From Pseudonocardiales bacterium (GTDB lineage Bacteria > Actinomycetota > Actinomycetes > Mycobacteriales > Pseudonocardiaceae): DNA of 32,621 nt. Positions 14,879 to 24,194 of this stretch are shown one piece after another. Position 1 is the stretch's first letter. Every line of letters starts with the position of its first letter. Location: the NCBI GenBank assembly GCA_019240665.1, contig JAFAXZ010000242.1:1-32621 (forward strand), written 5' to 3'. The position numbers and the translations under genes are program-made. The notes beneath the pieces were generated by a model. The model had not been told where the DNA came from. It saw only the letters and a list, made by a program, of their open reading frames with translations, and did no database searches.

Positions 14879-15304
14879 TTACCGGGTTCTACCCTCGATG
14901 AAGCTGCGGTATACCCCGAGCAACGCTTCTCTTTGGGCCTCGGTGAGCTTCGGATCGCAACGGATGCTGTCCTCCGTGCTGGCGCTCGGTGGGTCGGCTG
15001 GGACGCCGGCAGGGGCGTTAGCGGGGCCGTCGTTGGCCACTGCCTGCGTCCACCCTGCCTTGGCCAACAGCTGTTCGGTGCTCACTCCCAGTCCATTAGC
15101 GATGGCCCGCAGCACCGTGAGCGACGGCTGATGCAGGCCGCGTTCGATCTGACTGAGGTAGGCGTTGGAGATCCGGGTCAGGGCTGCCATCTCCCGCAGT
15201 GACAAGTCGGCCAACTGCCGCTGGGCCCGGATAAATGCTCCTAGCGCCCCTAGTTGAGCTTGCCAGGGGTTGGGCACCTCGTCGCTGTCAGCTGCACTCA
15301 CCAT
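14879..15304 (-). CDS. XRE-family HTH regulator, probably of PHA genes
   Basis: The 141-residue protein has an N-terminal Cro/C1-type helix-turn-helix at about residues 20-80 (LGAFIRAQRQLADLSLREMA, RISNAYLSQIERGLHQPS), followed by GLGVSTEQLLAKAGW. A short C-terminal segment contains LTEAQREALLGVYRSFIEG. It lies 57 bp after phaC and 81 bp before the phasin on the same strand. Small HTH regulators next to phasin genes often act as PHA-responsive repressors of phasin; that role here is inferred from position and the palindrome in the phasin promoter. The start codons ATG GTG are adjacent and either may serve. Confidence 0.8.
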   Translation of the reverse strand: MVSAADSDEVPNPWQAQLGALGAFIRAQRQLADLSLREMAALTRISNAYLSQIERGLHQPSLTVLRAIANGLGVSTEQLLAKAGWTQAVANDGPANAPAGVPADPPSASTEDSIRCDPKLTEAQREALLGVYRSFIEGRTR

Positions 15305-15361
15305 GGCTCACATCATTCCCCGTCCGGCACCGAGGATCGGACCCCCTCCGCATTCACCGCT

Positions 15362-17104
15362 TCACTTCTCGCGCACGTAACTGCCCGGGGCGGCTTCCAG
15401 CGGCGGGTGCCTGGTACTGCCCATCGGAGGCGGCTGTCGCCGCCCTCCGGCATGCCCGGCGATCCACGGCGTCCAGTCCTCCCACCACGACTTGGCGACC
15501 TCGGTGGCCTGCTGGCGCCATGCCTCCGGGTCCTCGGGCAGCGTCTCCGCCGAACCAACCCAGTGCTTGGACTTCGGGTTCGGCGGGTTGACCACGCCAG
15601 CGATATGCCCGGAATTGGACAGCATGAACCGAACGGTGCCACCGGGTAACCGGGCGCTCTTATAGACCGCCTTCCATGGCGCGATGTGGTCCCTCTCGGC
15701 GGACACGAAGTAGCTGTCCTGGCTGATTCGGGTAAGATCCAGCCGCTGCCCCGCCAGTTCGAGTTCACCTTTCGCCAGCCGGTTCTGCACGTATAAGGAT
15801 CGTAGATATTCGGTCTGCATGGCTGCGGGCATCCGGGTGGAGTCGGAGTTCCAGCTCAGCATGTCGAACGGCGCCGGCTCCTCACCCAGCAGCCAGCCGT
15901 TGACCACGTAGTTCCACACCAGATCCCTGGCTCGCAGCAGGTTGAATGTCGTGGCCATGCTGTCTGCGGGTAGGTAACCCTTGCGTTTCATGATGCGATC
16001 CAGCCGTTGGATAGCGGCTTCGTCAATGAACACGCCGAGCTGGCCAGGCAGGGTGAAGTCGAGCAGAGTGTTCATCAGGGTCAGCGAGCAGATCCGGTTC
16101 TCCCCGCGGGCTGCGAGCCAGGCGAGCATTGCCGCGGCCATGGTGCCGCCAAGGCACAGCCCGGCCAGGTTGGTCTGCGGGGCTCCGGTGATCTCCTCGA
16201 CGACCTCCAGTGCGACCAGCGGCCCCTTCCGCAGGTAATCGCTCATGGTGAGCTTAGCCAGGGTCTCGTCCGGGTTCTGGTAGCTGATCATGAAGCAGGT
16301 ATGTCCATGCTGCACGGCCCACTCCACCAGACTCTTCCCGGGAGCGAGGTCCATGATGTAGTACTTGTTGATCCACGGTGGGCTGAATAGCAGCGGAACC
16401 GTATGCACGGTCTCGGTCTGCGGCTCGTACTGGATCAGCTCGATCAGCTGGTTGCGAAACACCACGCTGCCCGGTGTCGCGGCCAGCTCGTGACCGGGAC
16501 GGAACTGGCCAGGGGTCACCTGACGGGGCATGCCCTTGTTGGTCGCCATGTCGCGGAACAGGTTGTTGGCACCGCGCACCAGGCTGAGGCCTCCAGTGTC
16601 GAACGCCTTCTTCAGCGCCACCGGGTTGGTCAGTAGCCAATTGGTCGGTGCGGCGGCATCGAGCACCTGACGTAGCGCGAAATCAGCCTTGCGCCGGGTG
16701 ATCTCATCCACGTCCGCTTCGGCCAGCAGCTCCCGCAGAAAGCGCTCAAGCAGCGCGTGCTGCTGGCGCACCAGGTAGAACAGCGGGTTGGTGGTCCAAG
16801 CCCGATCGGAGAACCGTGGATCTTCGCCCAACTCCAGCGGGCCTTCCTGGTTCAACCCCATGCTGCGCAGCGCTGCGGTTACAGCGGCCTGGGCACTGCG
16901 CATGCCATACTCCATCGCCGACCGAGAGAGTGCTACCGGGTTCCCGGCGACCGCCATCGCAAGCCTGCTCAGGGCCAGCCCCAGCCCGGCGGGGTCAAGC
17001 TCAGCAGTCGCGGCGTCGATACTGAGCAGCGACCGGATCGACGAGGCGATGTCAGCGGCGTCGTGGCGTATTTCGCCTAGCGAATCGCCGGTCGACGGGG
17101 TCAC
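15362..17104 (-). CDS. phaC: class I poly(3-hydroxyalkanoate) synthase
   Basis: The 580-residue enzyme polymerises hydroxyacyl-CoA into polyhydroxyalkanoate on granules. The PhaC N-terminal domain (DPRFSDRAWTTNPLFYLVRQ, about 95-115) is followed by the alpha/beta hydrolase core. The lipase-like box is GLCLGG with nucleophile C317; D472 in AERDHIAPW and H500 in SNSGHIAGVVNPP complete the triad. The length matches class I synthases, which need no PhaE/PhaR partner. GTG 17104 is preceded by an extended ggaggtgat Shine-Dalgarno. The last 25 residues are Pro/Gly-rich and probably disordered. It is the first gene of phaC-XRE-phasin. PhaA/PhaB are not visible here. Confidence 0.95.
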   Translation of the reverse strand: MTPSTGDSLGEIRHDAADIASSIRSLLSIDAATAELDPAGLGLALSRLAMAVAGNPVALSRSAMEYGMRSAQAAVTAALRSMGLNQEGPLELGEDPRFSDRAWTTNPLFYLVRQQHALLERFLRELLAEADVDEITRRKADFALRQVLDAAAPTNWLLTNPVALKKAFDTGGLSLVRGANNLFRDMATNKGMPRQVTPGQFRPGHELAATPGSVVFRNQLIELIQYEPQTETVHTVPLLFSPPWINKYYIMDLAPGKSLVEWAVQHGHTCFMISYQNPDETLAKLTMSDYLRKGPLVALEVVEEITGAPQTNLAGLCLGGTMAAAMLAWLAARGENRICSLTLMNTLLDFTLPGQLGVFIDEAAIQRLDRIMKRKGYLPADSMATTFNLLRARDLVWNYVVNGWLLGEEPAPFDMLSWNSDSTRMPAAMQTEYLRSLYVQNRLAKGELELAGQRLDLTRISQDSYFVSAERDHIAPWKAVYKSARLPGGTVRFMLSNSGHIAGVVNPPNPKSKHWVGSAETLPEDPEAWRQQATEVAKSWWEDWTPWIAGHAGGRRQPPPMGSTRHPPLEAAPGSYVREK

Positions 17105-17233
17105 GAAGAATCACCTCCACTCGGCACTCGAGAGAGCACCATCCTGCAGTAACCCTACGTCCCAACGGGGATGCTGCAACGCTTCTGCTGGAACCACCAC
17201 AGGCGACCGGTCCGCCTGGCAGGATCCATCGCC

Positions 17234-17659
17234 GTGCGAGCGGTGGTGAGCCGGGTTATCGAGGCAGCGGTGCTCGTCGACGACCACGTGGTCGGTGCGC
17301 TGGAGCGACCCGGCCTGCTGGTGCTGCTCGGCGTGACCCACGACGACGGGCCCGCGCAAGCCGAAATAATGGCACGCAAGCTGCATGAGCTACGGATCCT
17401 GCGCGACGAACGCTCGGTCGCCGACACCGGTGCCGGGGTGCTGGTGGTGAGCCAGTTCACCCTCTACGGGGCGACGCGCAAGGGCAGGCGGCCCTCCTTC
17501 ACCGCGGCCGCCCGCCCGGAACACGCCAAGCCGTTGATTGACGAGGTCGTCGCCCGGCTCCGGGCCCGCGGTGCCACCGTGGCCACTGGACGCTTCGGCG
17601 CGACAATGGCCGTGCGCAGTGTGGCCGACGGCCCGTTCACGGTGCTCATCGACGTGTGA
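17234..17659 (+). CDS. dtd: D-aminoacyl-tRNA deacylase
   Basis: DTD hydrolyses D-amino acids (and glycine mis-attached to tRNA-Ala) from tRNA, a cytoplasmic proofreading enzyme acting as a homodimer. The 141-residue protein starts MRAVVSRVIEAAVLVDDHVVG and contains the catalytic segment SQFTLYGATRKGRRPSF near residue 75. It ends with DGPFTVLIDV, where the family has the Gly-cisPro motif (usually GPVT). The family length is about 145. GTG 17234 was chosen over the ORF-track start at 17171 because it gives the canonical MRAVV start. The gene diverges from phaC and precedes the sigB promoter region. Confidence 0.9.
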   Translation: MRAVVSRVIEAAVLVDDHVVGALERPGLLVLLGVTHDDGPAQAEIMARKLHELRILRDERSVADTGAGVLVVSQFTLYGATRKGRRPSFTAAARPEHAKPLIDEVVARLRARGATVATGRFGATMAVRSVADGPFTVLIDV

Positions 17660-17778
17660 CGCCCGTCAAGAGCTTACTACCCCGGCGATAACGGCTACCA
17701 ACCTGAGAAGTCTCTGAGGGTCTGCCGGATCGGGCACTTCGCCGGGCACTCGTTCGTCGTGCCGGATGTGAGGGTCCG

Positions 17779-17805
17779 GGAACGGAATCCGGGCCCCCGA
17801 CGTTG
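17779..17805 (+). promoter_or_regulatory. ECF-sigma-type promoter for sigB
   Basis: GGAAC (17779-17783) and CGTTG (17801-17805) are separated by exactly 17 bp, matching the SigE/SigH-type GGAAC-N16-18-CGTT consensus. Transcription would start near 17812, leaving an untranslated leader of about 100 nt before the ATG at 17914. In mycobacteria sigB is known to be transcribed by ECF sigma factors under stress, so the same wiring is likely here. Confidence 0.65.
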
Positions 17806-17913
17806 TACCAGTCATCGCCGCGGGTACCCGTTGGCCAGATTCGTGCAACGTCGCGCGCCGATTCGCCGAACGCACCGGAGTCGGCACGAGGATCCGCTGC
17901 AGGAAGGAACCTG

Positions 17914-18888
17914 ATGACCGCCGCGCAGATCACCGTCGAACCGGACGCTGCACTTGAAGCAGACCTTGATGCACAGAGCCCAGCGGCCGATCTGGTCCGA
18001 GTTTACCTCAATGGTATCGGGCGCACGGCGCTGCTCAGCGCGCAGCAGGAGGTTGAGCTTGCCAAGCGCATCGAAGCCGGCGTGTTTGCCCGTCATATCC
18101 TGGATACCGCGACGCGGCTATCGCCAAGCCGACGGGCCGATCTCACGCGGCTGGTGCGCGACGGTCACAAAGCCAAGGACCACCTACTGGAAGCCAATCT
18201 GCGGCTCGTGGTGTCACTGGCCAAGCGCTACACCGGCAGAGGAATGCCACTGCTGGATCTGATCCAGGAGGGCAACCTCGGTCTGATCCGCGCGGTGGAG
18301 AAGTTCGACTACACTAAAGGCTTCAAGTTCTCCACTTATGCCACCTGGTGGATCCGGCAGGCCATCACCCGAGGCATGGCCGACCAGGGACGCACCATCC
18401 GACTTCCGGTCCACCTCGTGGAACAAGTGAACAAGCTGGCTCGAATCAAGCGCGACCTGCACCAGCAGCTAGGTCGCGAGGCGACCCACCGGGAGCTGGC
18501 CGACGAATCCGGCATCCCGGTAGAGAAGGTGGCCGATCTGCTGGACTATGCTCGGGACCCGGTAAGCTTGGACATGCCGGTCGGCGCCGAGGAGGAGGCG
18601 CCGCTAGGCGACTTTATCGAGGACGCCGAGGCCACCGACGCTGAGGCCGCCGTGATCTCGGGACTGCTGCAGGACGACCTGCGCCGGGTGCTGGCCACTC
18701 TCGAAGATCGGGAGCAGAAGGTCATCCGACTGCGCTATGGTCTCGACGATGGCCAGCCGCACACGCTGGATCAGATCGGCAAGCGCTTTGGCCTCTCCCG
18801 CGAACGGGTGCGTCAGATTGAGCGCGAGGTCATGGCCAAGCTGCGCCACGGAGATCGTGCGGAGCGACTGCGGGCCTACGCTAGCTGA
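17914..18888 (+). CDS. sigB: group 2 RNA polymerase sigma factor SigB
   Basis: The 324-residue sigma-70 protein has region 1.2 ([20 protein letters not shown]), regions 2.1-2.4 ([50 protein letters not shown]), region 3 ([12 protein letters not shown]) and region 4.2 ([20 protein letters not shown]). It lacks the long acidic N-terminal extension of the primary sigma factor, and the length equals mycobacterial SigB (323). ATG 17914 is preceded by aggaagga. The neighbourhood with ideR and galE matches the sigB-dtxR/ideR-galE order of mycobacteria and corynebacteria, here interrupted by acuC. It directs RNA polymerase to stress and stationary-phase promoters. Confidence 0.93.
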   Translation: MTAAQITVEPDAALEADLDAQSPAADLVRVYLNGIGRTALLSAQQEVELAKRIEAGVFARHILDTATRLSPSRRADLTRLVRDGHKAKDHLLEANLRLVVSLAKRYTGRGMPLLDLIQEGNLGLIRAVEKFDYTKGFKFSTYATWWIRQAITRGMADQGRTIRLPVHLVEQVNKLARIKRDLHQQLGREATHRELADESGIPVEKVADLLDYARDPVSLDMPVGAEEEAPLGDFIEDAEATDAEAAVISGLLQDDLRRVLATLEDREQKVIRLRYGLDDGQPHTLDQIGKRFGLSRERVRQIEREVMAKLRHGDRAERLRAYAS

Positions 18889-18970
18889 CTCGTATGTGAC
18901 TTCAGCGCGTCACCGCTCGAATGGCGGCATTGACGCCGCCGCCCCTGACCGGCACTGTCAGCTCAACGTT

Positions 18971-19005
18971 ATGACGCAGACCACAATCCCCATGACGCAG
19001 ACCAC
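18971..19005. repeat. 14-bp direct repeat, 21-bp period
   Basis: The sequence atgacgcagaccac occurs at 18971-18984 and 18992-19005, separated by 7 bp, in the 228-bp gap between sigB and acuC. No function is apparent; it is one of several slippage-like duplications in the window. Confidence 0.8.
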
Positions 19006-19037
19006 GCGACATCAGGCTTAAGGCTGTCGCGCGCCGC

Positions 19038-19070
19038 GGAAGGTCGGGCTCGTTCGGGGTCCGGCCTTCC
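19038..19070 (+). terminator. hairpin terminator of sigB (possibly bidirectional)
   Basis: A 10-bp stem pairs ggaaggtcgg (19038-19047) with ccggccttcc (19061-19070), one G-T wobble, around a 13-base loop. It is about 150 bp after the sigB stop and about 45 bp beyond the acuC stop on the other strand, so it could end both convergent transcripts. No clear T-run follows. Confidence 0.6.
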
Positions 19071-19072
19071 GA

Positions 19073-19118
19073 CTTTCGTAGAACCTTGTGCTGTCCTTTC
19101 GTAGAACCTTGTGCTGTC
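19073..19118. repeat. 23-bp perfect tandem duplication reaching the acuC stop
   Basis: Two contiguous identical 23-bp units (19073-19095 and 19096-19118) begin ctttcgtagaaccttgtg. The second unit ends inside the acuC stop codon (19117-19119), so the first is a copy of the gene end and 3' flank. It resembles the duplication at the mosB stop. Confidence 0.9.
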
Positions 19119-20295
19119 AGAGCCAGGGGTCCTCGGGGTCCAGGTCGTGTAGGGGGTAAACAGCGCGCCGGGTTTCCCGGATCGCCCGGTCCAGCGGGGT
19201 GTCGTCGGTCCCGTCCCAGGGCGTCCACAGGGGCTCAACGCCGTCGGTCATCGAGATCGGCAGCGGCGCGCCGCGCGCTACGGTGGCGGCGTACGCCATC
19301 CACTCGGCCGGCACCGCCGTGTTGGGGTCCACCTCGCGGTCGAGCACGGTGGCCAGTAGATGTGTCCAGGAACGCGGAACTACGCGGAATAGAGAGTATC
19401 CGCCCCCGCCAAGAGCCAGCCAGCGCCCGCCGGCCGTGGCGTCGGCCAAGTTGCCCAGCGCACGATGCGCAGCTCGCTGGCCGTCCACCGACAGCATCAG
19501 GTTGGCGAGCGGATCCTCAACGTGCGTATCCGCGCCGTGTTGGGTCACCAACACCTCAGGCTGGAACATGCGTAGCAGCGCGGGCACGACCGCGTGGAAG
19601 GCCCGCAACCACTCCCCGTCGCTGGTACCTGGTGGAAGCGGCACATTGACCGCTGAACCCTCGGCGCCATGGGCCCCGACGTCGGCGGATCTCCCGGTGC
19701 CCGGAAAAAGCGTCGCCGGGTGCTGGTGCAGCGAGATGGTGAGCACCCGAGGATCGTCGGCGAAGGCCTCCTGCACACCGTCGCCGTGATGCACGTCGAT
19801 GTCGACGTAAGCCACCCGCGACATTCCACCGTCGAGCAGTCGACGGATCGCCAGCGCGCAGTCGTTGTAGATGCAGAAGCCCGAGGCGTGGTCACGCATC
19901 GCGTGATGCAGCCCGCCAGCGATGTTCGCTGCCCGCGCCGCACGGCCGGTGAGGATCGCGTCGGCGGCCAGCAGCGAACCACCGGCGACGAGCGCCGAGG
20001 CCTCGTGCATGCGGTAGAAGATGGGATTATCCGGGGTGCCCAGACCATGCCCCACGTATCCGTATCCGCGCGGTGCCTGCTTGACTGCGGCGAGGTAACC
20101 GTTGGAGTGCACTGTGCGCAGCTCATCATCAGTAGCCTGCACCGGTGTCAGCGGCTGTACGCCGTCCAGCACACCCAGCGACCGGGCCAGCCGGATAGTG
20201 AGATCCAGCCGAATGGGATTCAAGGGGTGCCGCCCACCAAGGTCGTAGCCGAGGAGGGCCTCGTCCCAGACGACCACTGCGCGGGGAGGATTCAT
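19117..20295 (-). CDS. acuC: AcuC-type acetoin utilisation / class I-like histone deacetylase family protein
   Basis: The 392-residue zinc hydrolase of the arginase/deacetylase fold removes acetyl groups, in Bacillus AcuC from lysines of acetyl-CoA synthetase. Visible motifs are GGLHHAM (catalytic H130/H131), VDIDVHHGDG with zinc ligands D167 and H169, QHGADTHVEDP with a further zinc-ligand Asp, and GGGGYS. Length and motif order are typical. There is no clear Shine-Dalgarno before ATG 20295. A TAGCGT -10-like element ends 8 bp upstream of the ATG, so a leaderless transcript is plausible. It lies between sigB and ideR, convergent with sigB and divergent from ideR. Confidence 0.88.
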   Translation of the reverse strand: MNPPRAVVVWDEALLGYDLGGRHPLNPIRLDLTIRLARSLGVLDGVQPLTPVQATDDELRTVHSNGYLAAVKQAPRGYGYVGHGLGTPDNPIFYRMHEASALVAGGSLLAADAILTGRAARAANIAGGLHHAMRDHASGFCIYNDCALAIRRLLDGGMSRVAYVDIDVHHGDGVQEAFADDPRVLTISLHQHPATLFPGTGRSADVGAHGAEGSAVNVPLPPGTSDGEWLRAFHAVVPALLRMFQPEVLVTQHGADTHVEDPLANLMLSVDGQRAAHRALGNLADATAGGRWLALGGGGYSLFRVVPRSWTHLLATVLDREVDPNTAVPAEWMAYAATVARGAPLPISMTDGVEPLWTPWDGTDDTPLDRAIRETRRAVYPLHDLDPEDPWL

Positions 20296-20494
20296 GACCC
20301 AGCACGCTACCGGCTGCTAGGCACGGTATGGGGGCGGTGAACGACTACCACCACGGTGAGCGGCTCGGGGCGATGAGCAGAGCAGCCGGAGCTCACGGAC
20401 GTGATCACCGGCTGCATGTCGCTCATCCTGCCGCCGCTGACGCACGCAGCACCCCTGTGGGCCACTACCATGGGTGCAACCAAGGGAGACTGGT

Positions 20495-21190
20495 GTGAAC
20501 GAGCTCATCGACACCACCGAGATGTACCTGCGCACCATCTTCGAGCTCGAGGAGGAAGGTGTGGTCCCGCTGCGGGCGCGGATCGCCGAGCGCCTCGGAC
20601 AAAGCGGACCCACCGTCAGCCAGACCGTGGCACGCATGGAGCGAGACGGCCTACTGACAGTGGCCGATGACCGGCATCTCGAACTCACCACGGCGGGCCG
20701 CAACCGGGCCATTTCGGTGATGCGCAAGCACCGGCTCGCCGAGCGCCTGCTCGTCGACGTGATCGGGCTGGAATGGGAGCAGGTACACACCGAGGCCTGC
20801 CGCTGGGAGCACGTGATGAGCGAGGCCGTCGAGCGCAAGCTGGTCACGCTACTGGGCAATCCGACCACTTCTCCGTACGGCAACCCGATCCCGGGACTCG
20901 ACGAGCTCGGGATTGGAGAGCCTGCTGCCCCGATCGAACCTGATCTGGTCCGGCTGGACGAAGTGGCCCGGCGCGGCGGCGGCACGGTGGAGGTGCGACG
21001 TATCGCCGAGCATGTGCAGCTGGATCCGACCCTCATGGCGGACCTGCACAAGGTTAACGCAGTGCCCGGCAACGTGGTGGAGATCGCCGCCCAGGCGCGG
21101 ACAAACCATCCGGTGGTGCTGTCTGGCCGAGGGTCCACGGTTGAGGTAGACGGTGCGCTCGCGCACGCCGTCATGGGTCGTCGGCGGTGA
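20495..21190 (+). CDS. ideR: iron-dependent regulator IdeR/DtxR
   Basis: IdeR binds Fe(II) and then DNA, repressing iron uptake and activating storage genes. The 231-residue protein has an N-terminal winged HTH ([20 protein letters not shown]). Every DtxR metal ligand falls at canonical numbering: M10, C102, E105 and H106 for the primary site, H79, E83 and H98 for the ancillary site. A C-terminal SH3-like domain follows. GTG 20495 was chosen because it gives this exact numbering and has gggaga upstream; the track start at 20474 is 7 codons too long. The stop overlaps the galE start by 4 bp. The 199-bp gap upstream, shared with acuC, shows only a weak TACCAT -10 candidate at 20466. Confidence 0.96.
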   Translation: MNELIDTTEMYLRTIFELEEEGVVPLRARIAERLGQSGPTVSQTVARMERDGLLTVADDRHLELTTAGRNRAISVMRKHRLAERLLVDVIGLEWEQVHTEACRWEHVMSEAVERKLVTLLGNPTTSPYGNPIPGLDELGIGEPAAPIEPDLVRLDEVARRGGGTVEVRRIAEHVQLDPTLMADLHKVNAVPGNVVEIAAQARTNHPVVLSGRGSTVEVDGALAHAVMGRRR

Positions 21191-22158
21191 CCCGGCCGAA
21201 TCGGATGCGGCTGCTGGTCACCGGGGGCGCAGGTTATATCGGCAGCGTCTGCGCCGCACGGCTGATTGAGGCTGGCCATGACGTCGTGGTCCTGGATGAC
21301 CTGTCCACCGGGCACCGGGACGCTGTGCCGGCCGGCTGCCGGTTCGTCGAGGGCGCCGTCGAGGATGCTGGCGCGGTGCTGAACGAGGGCTTCGACGGTG
21401 TGCTGCATTATGCGGCCCGCTCGCTGGTCGCGGAATCGATGGCGCAGCCGCAGCGCTATTGGTTAGGTAATGTGGTGGCCACGGTAGGGCTGCTTGAGGC
21501 CATGCGCGAGCACGGCACTCCTCGGCTGGTCTTCTCCTCTACCGCTGCCACCTACGGGGAACCCGCGTCGGTGCCAATCGCCGAGGATGCGGCCACCCGG
21601 CCAACCAACCCCTACGGGGCGACCAAGCTTGCGATCGATCATGCCATCGGCTCCTATGCCATCGCGCACGGCATAGCAGCCGTGAGCTTGCGGTACTTCA
21701 ACGTCGCTGGCGCCTACGGCCGGTACGGGGAGCGGCACACCGTCGAGACCCACCTCATTCCGTTGATCTTGCAGGTTGCTCTCGGCCGCCAGGAGAAGAT
21801 CATGGTGTTCGGGGAGGATTGGCCCACTCTGGATGGCACCTGCATCCGCGACTACATCCACGTGGTGGACCTCGCCGACGCCCATGAGCGGGCACTCGAG
21901 CAGGCCGTGCCCGGCGAGCATCGGATTTACAACTTGGGCAACGGAACCGGCTTCTCAGTGCGGCAGGTGCTAGACACCTGCCGCCAAGTCACTGGGCGCC
22001 CGATCCCGGCGCAGTACGCGGCACGGCGACCGGGTGACCCGGCGGTGCTCATCGCCTCCAGCGATCGAGCGCACTGCGAGTTGGGCTGGAAACCGGAGCG
22101 GGCAGACCTCGCCGTGATCGTGGCTGACGCTTGGGAGTTCGCCCGTAGCGCCAGCTGA
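21187..22158 (+). CDS. galE: UDP-glucose 4-epimerase
   Basis: GalE interconverts UDP-glucose and UDP-galactose, supplying galactose for cell-wall arabinogalactan or exopolysaccharide. The 323-residue extended SDR has the NAD motif GGAGYIGS near residue 13, [11 protein letters not shown] with the catalytic Ser/Thr, [11 protein letters not shown] (YxxxK) and [11 protein letters not shown] late [18 protein letters not shown] segment is characteristic of GalE. GTG 21187 overlaps the ideR stop as GTGA, so the two are translationally coupled, an arrangement shared with corynebacterial dtxR-galE. Confidence 0.93.
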   Translation: MTRPNRMRLLVTGGAGYIGSVCAARLIEAGHDVVVLDDLSTGHRDAVPAGCRFVEGAVEDAGAVLNEGFDGVLHYAARSLVAESMAQPQRYWLGNVVATVGLLEAMREHGTPRLVFSSTAATYGEPASVPIAEDAATRPTNPYGATKLAIDHAIGSYAIAHGIAAVSLRYFNVAGAYGRYGERHTVETHLIPLILQVALGRQEKIMVFGEDWPTLDGTCIRDYIHVVDLADAHERALEQAVPGEHRIYNLGNGTGFSVRQVLDTCRQVTGRPIPAQYAARRPGDPAVLIASSDRAHCELGWKPERADLAVIVADAWEFARSAS

Positions 22159-22181
22159 GCGCCGACATCGCGGATCATCGG

Positions 22182-23225
22182 TCAGCGCTGTTGTCGCGAT
22201 CGTCGCTTGGTGGAGCGGCGCCGAGGTCGTTGAAGGGCCGCAGCTGCGTCTGCCGCGACGCTGCGTAGCAGCGCCGGTGGTAGTCCTCCGTCCAGCGCAG
22301 CCCGCAGCAACCCGGACAGGGAGTGCTGTGGGCAAGCGTGCAACGCCGCGTCCAACGCGACGCCCGCCAGCGCGCCGTCCCCGCGGATGTAGGCAGCGAG
22401 CGCCAGCAGCGCCGCAGGTTCGGCCCGCTCCGGTGCGGGGGTAGCGCGAACAAGGGCCAGCCAGAGCCGCTCGGCGGCGGCCGCCTCGGGACCCGAGCAC
22501 CAGGGCAGGCAGGCGTCCCGAACCCGATGGTCGCACAGCGCGGAGGCAACCTCGGCGACGGTGCTGTCGCTCAATGCGAGATCTCCCGCGGCCGCCGCTC
22601 GGTGCAGTTCCTTCAACTGCGCGAGTCGTTGGCCTACCAGCCGGGTGCTCAGCGGGTGCTCAGCGTCGGCCGCGTCCAGGAGCATCGCCCGACGCTGCAG
22701 CGCCGCGGGATTCTCCTGAGCCATGAGCTCGACCATTTCTTCCCGGCTCCTGAAGGTCACTGCACCGGCCGCGACCGTCACGGCCGCCAGCAGGCTAGTC
22801 GTGGGATCAGCCACCGCGCCGGCACACCGCGGATCGTCGTAGCAACGCCACGGCGCGCCGCGCACCGTCTGCGCCGTCCACGCCGCATGGATCACGGGGA
22901 GCCCACTGCCGGTCAGCACCTCGTCGAGAGCGTCCACCAGCGTGCGGTGTGGGGGGTCGCCATCCGGGGTGGAATCGCCCCCGATCACGACCAGCGCGAC
23001 GCCGGTGGGCCGCTGTCGGGCGATCGGCAGCAGTAGCTGCTCGGCCAACAGCGGAGCCTCGTCGTTATCGACCAGATCGGCCCGCAGAGTTAACCCGAGC
23101 CTCCTCCCGTGCAGGGCCAAGAGAACCACGGAGTCATGGGGGTGGAAGCCAAGCAGGTGCGGGATGGCAGCGATCAGCTCGGAAGGGTCGGACAGCCGGA
23201 TCTGACCGGCGGTAGGTGCGCTCAT
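22182..23225 (-). CDS. DUF4192 domain protein
   Basis: The 347-residue protein starts with the DUF4192 signature LSDPSELIAAIPHLLGFHPHDSVVLLAL and contains VALVVIGGD and HAAWTAQTVRGAPWRCYDD, then an Ala-rich helical C-terminal half with GDGALAGVALDAAL. The family is restricted largely to actinobacteria and has no assigned function. There is no signal peptide or membrane helix. The C-terminal tail is basic (RRRSTKRRSR) and may bind nucleic acid. It converges with galE (23-bp gap). The 127 bp between it and the methyltransferase gene show nothing notable. Confidence 0.85.
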   Translation of the reverse strand: MSAPTAGQIRLSDPSELIAAIPHLLGFHPHDSVVLLALHGRRLGLTLRADLVDNDEAPLLAEQLLLPIARQRPTGVALVVIGGDSTPDGDPPHRTLVDALDEVLTGSGLPVIHAAWTAQTVRGAPWRCYDDPRCAGAVADPTTSLLAAVTVAAGAVTFRSREEMVELMAQENPAALQRRAMLLDAADAEHPLSTRLVGQRLAQLKELHRAAAAGDLALSDSTVAEVASALCDHRVRDACLPWCSGPEAAAAERLWLALVRATPAPERAEPAALLALAAYIRGDGALAGVALDAALHACPQHSLSGLLRAALDGGLPPALLRSVAADAAAALQRPRRRSTKRRSRQQR

Positions 23226-23352
23226 GCCGTCGAACGGTCCTCCCGCGCCACCGCGAGGAACAGTCGCATGCGTGCCGGCTGTGGACCGCAGGGGGAGTGT
23301 GGACTACTCCCCGCCAGATCGTCGCGAATTACCGGAATGTCCGAAGAGGTGG

Positions 23353-24072
23353 TTATCCTGCCGCGCCAGAGCGCCCATCGGCTCCTGGTCGGATCGCACG
23401 CGGCCTTCGGCAGACGTAGGTCACCGCCGGAGGCAGGTTCCACCACACCGTGCGAGTGGTGAGTACCTCGTCGAACACTTCGCCGAGCAACGCCCGGAAT
23501 TGGCGCGCCCGGGTCGTCGAGAGCGCATGCAGGTAGGCGAAGGTGGTGAAGCAACCCCCTGGCCGCAGCGAGCGTGCCGTCGCGTCAACGATCGCAGACT
23601 GCGTGTCCGCATCGATCAGTGACCACGGCAGCCCGCTCACTATGGCGTCCACTGCGGACACCTGGTGCTCAGCGAACAACCGCTCCAGTTCGGCGGCGTC
23701 CCCGCCCAGCACCTCGACGCCCGCGTGCTCGGCGCGCAGATAGTTGACCAGCACCGGATCAATCTCGACCGCCACATGCCGCCCCCGACCAGCGAGCCGA
23801 TACCCGATAGCCGCCGTGACCGAACCGGTGCCCGGTCCGAGCTCGACCACGACCGGTTCCCCGACGCGGGGCACCACGGCGGCTAACCGAGCCGCCAGGT
23901 GCGGGGAACTCGGCGCCACGGCGCCCACCGTAGCTGGACTACGGAGTACAGCAGCAAGGAAGGCAACGAGATGTCGCGAGAGCAGCGGCATGGGGCCAGA
24001 GCCTGCCCGCCGGGACGCCCCCTTGTGAAATCGATCTCCGTCACACTGCCCAGGTCGTCGTTTGGTGAACAT
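23353..24072 (-). CDS. class I SAM-dependent methyltransferase, phospholipid N-methyltransferase-like
   Basis: The 239-residue protein has a Rossmann methyltransferase core: AVAPSSPHLAARLA, then motif I VVELGPGTGSVT near residue 77, acidic motif II VAVEIDP, and DAIVSGLPWSLID where the catalytic loop usually lies, then LRPGGCFTTFAY. The pattern resembles phospholipid N-methyltransferases and KsgA-like enzymes; the true acceptor is unknown. ATG 24072 has ggaggtgag upstream. An internal ATG at 23991 would give a start closer to many family members but lacks a ribosome binding site. Confidence 0.75.
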   Translation of the reverse strand: MFTKRRPGQCDGDRFHKGASRRAGSGPMPLLSRHLVAFLAAVLRSPATVGAVAPSSPHLAARLAAVVPRVGEPVVVELGPGTGSVTAAIGYRLAGRGRHVAVEIDPVLVNYLRAEHAGVEVLGGDAAELERLFAEHQVSAVDAIVSGLPWSLIDADTQSAIVDATARSLRPGGCFTTFAYLHALSTTRARQFRALLGEVFDEVLTTRTVWWNLPPAVTYVCRRPRAIRPGADGRSGAAG

Positions 24073-24194
24073 CCCGTACCCTCACCTCCCGACTGACACC
24101 CAACTGACACTGACAACCCGACAACCGTCATCCTCGGCTATCCCCCGGCTATTAGGCCCTGACCGCACACCCGCACACCACACCGGAGGGAGCC

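Noticed and set aside
20317-21408. 363-aa minus-strand ORF
   Set aside because: Antisense shadow of ideR and galE, Ser/Arg-rich with no domain; ideR has all its metal ligands at canonical positions.
21461-21480. Possible IdeR iron box (ttaggtaat-like sequence)
   Set aside because: It lies inside galE coding sequence and lacks the palindromic half matching TTAGGTTAGGCTAACCTAA.
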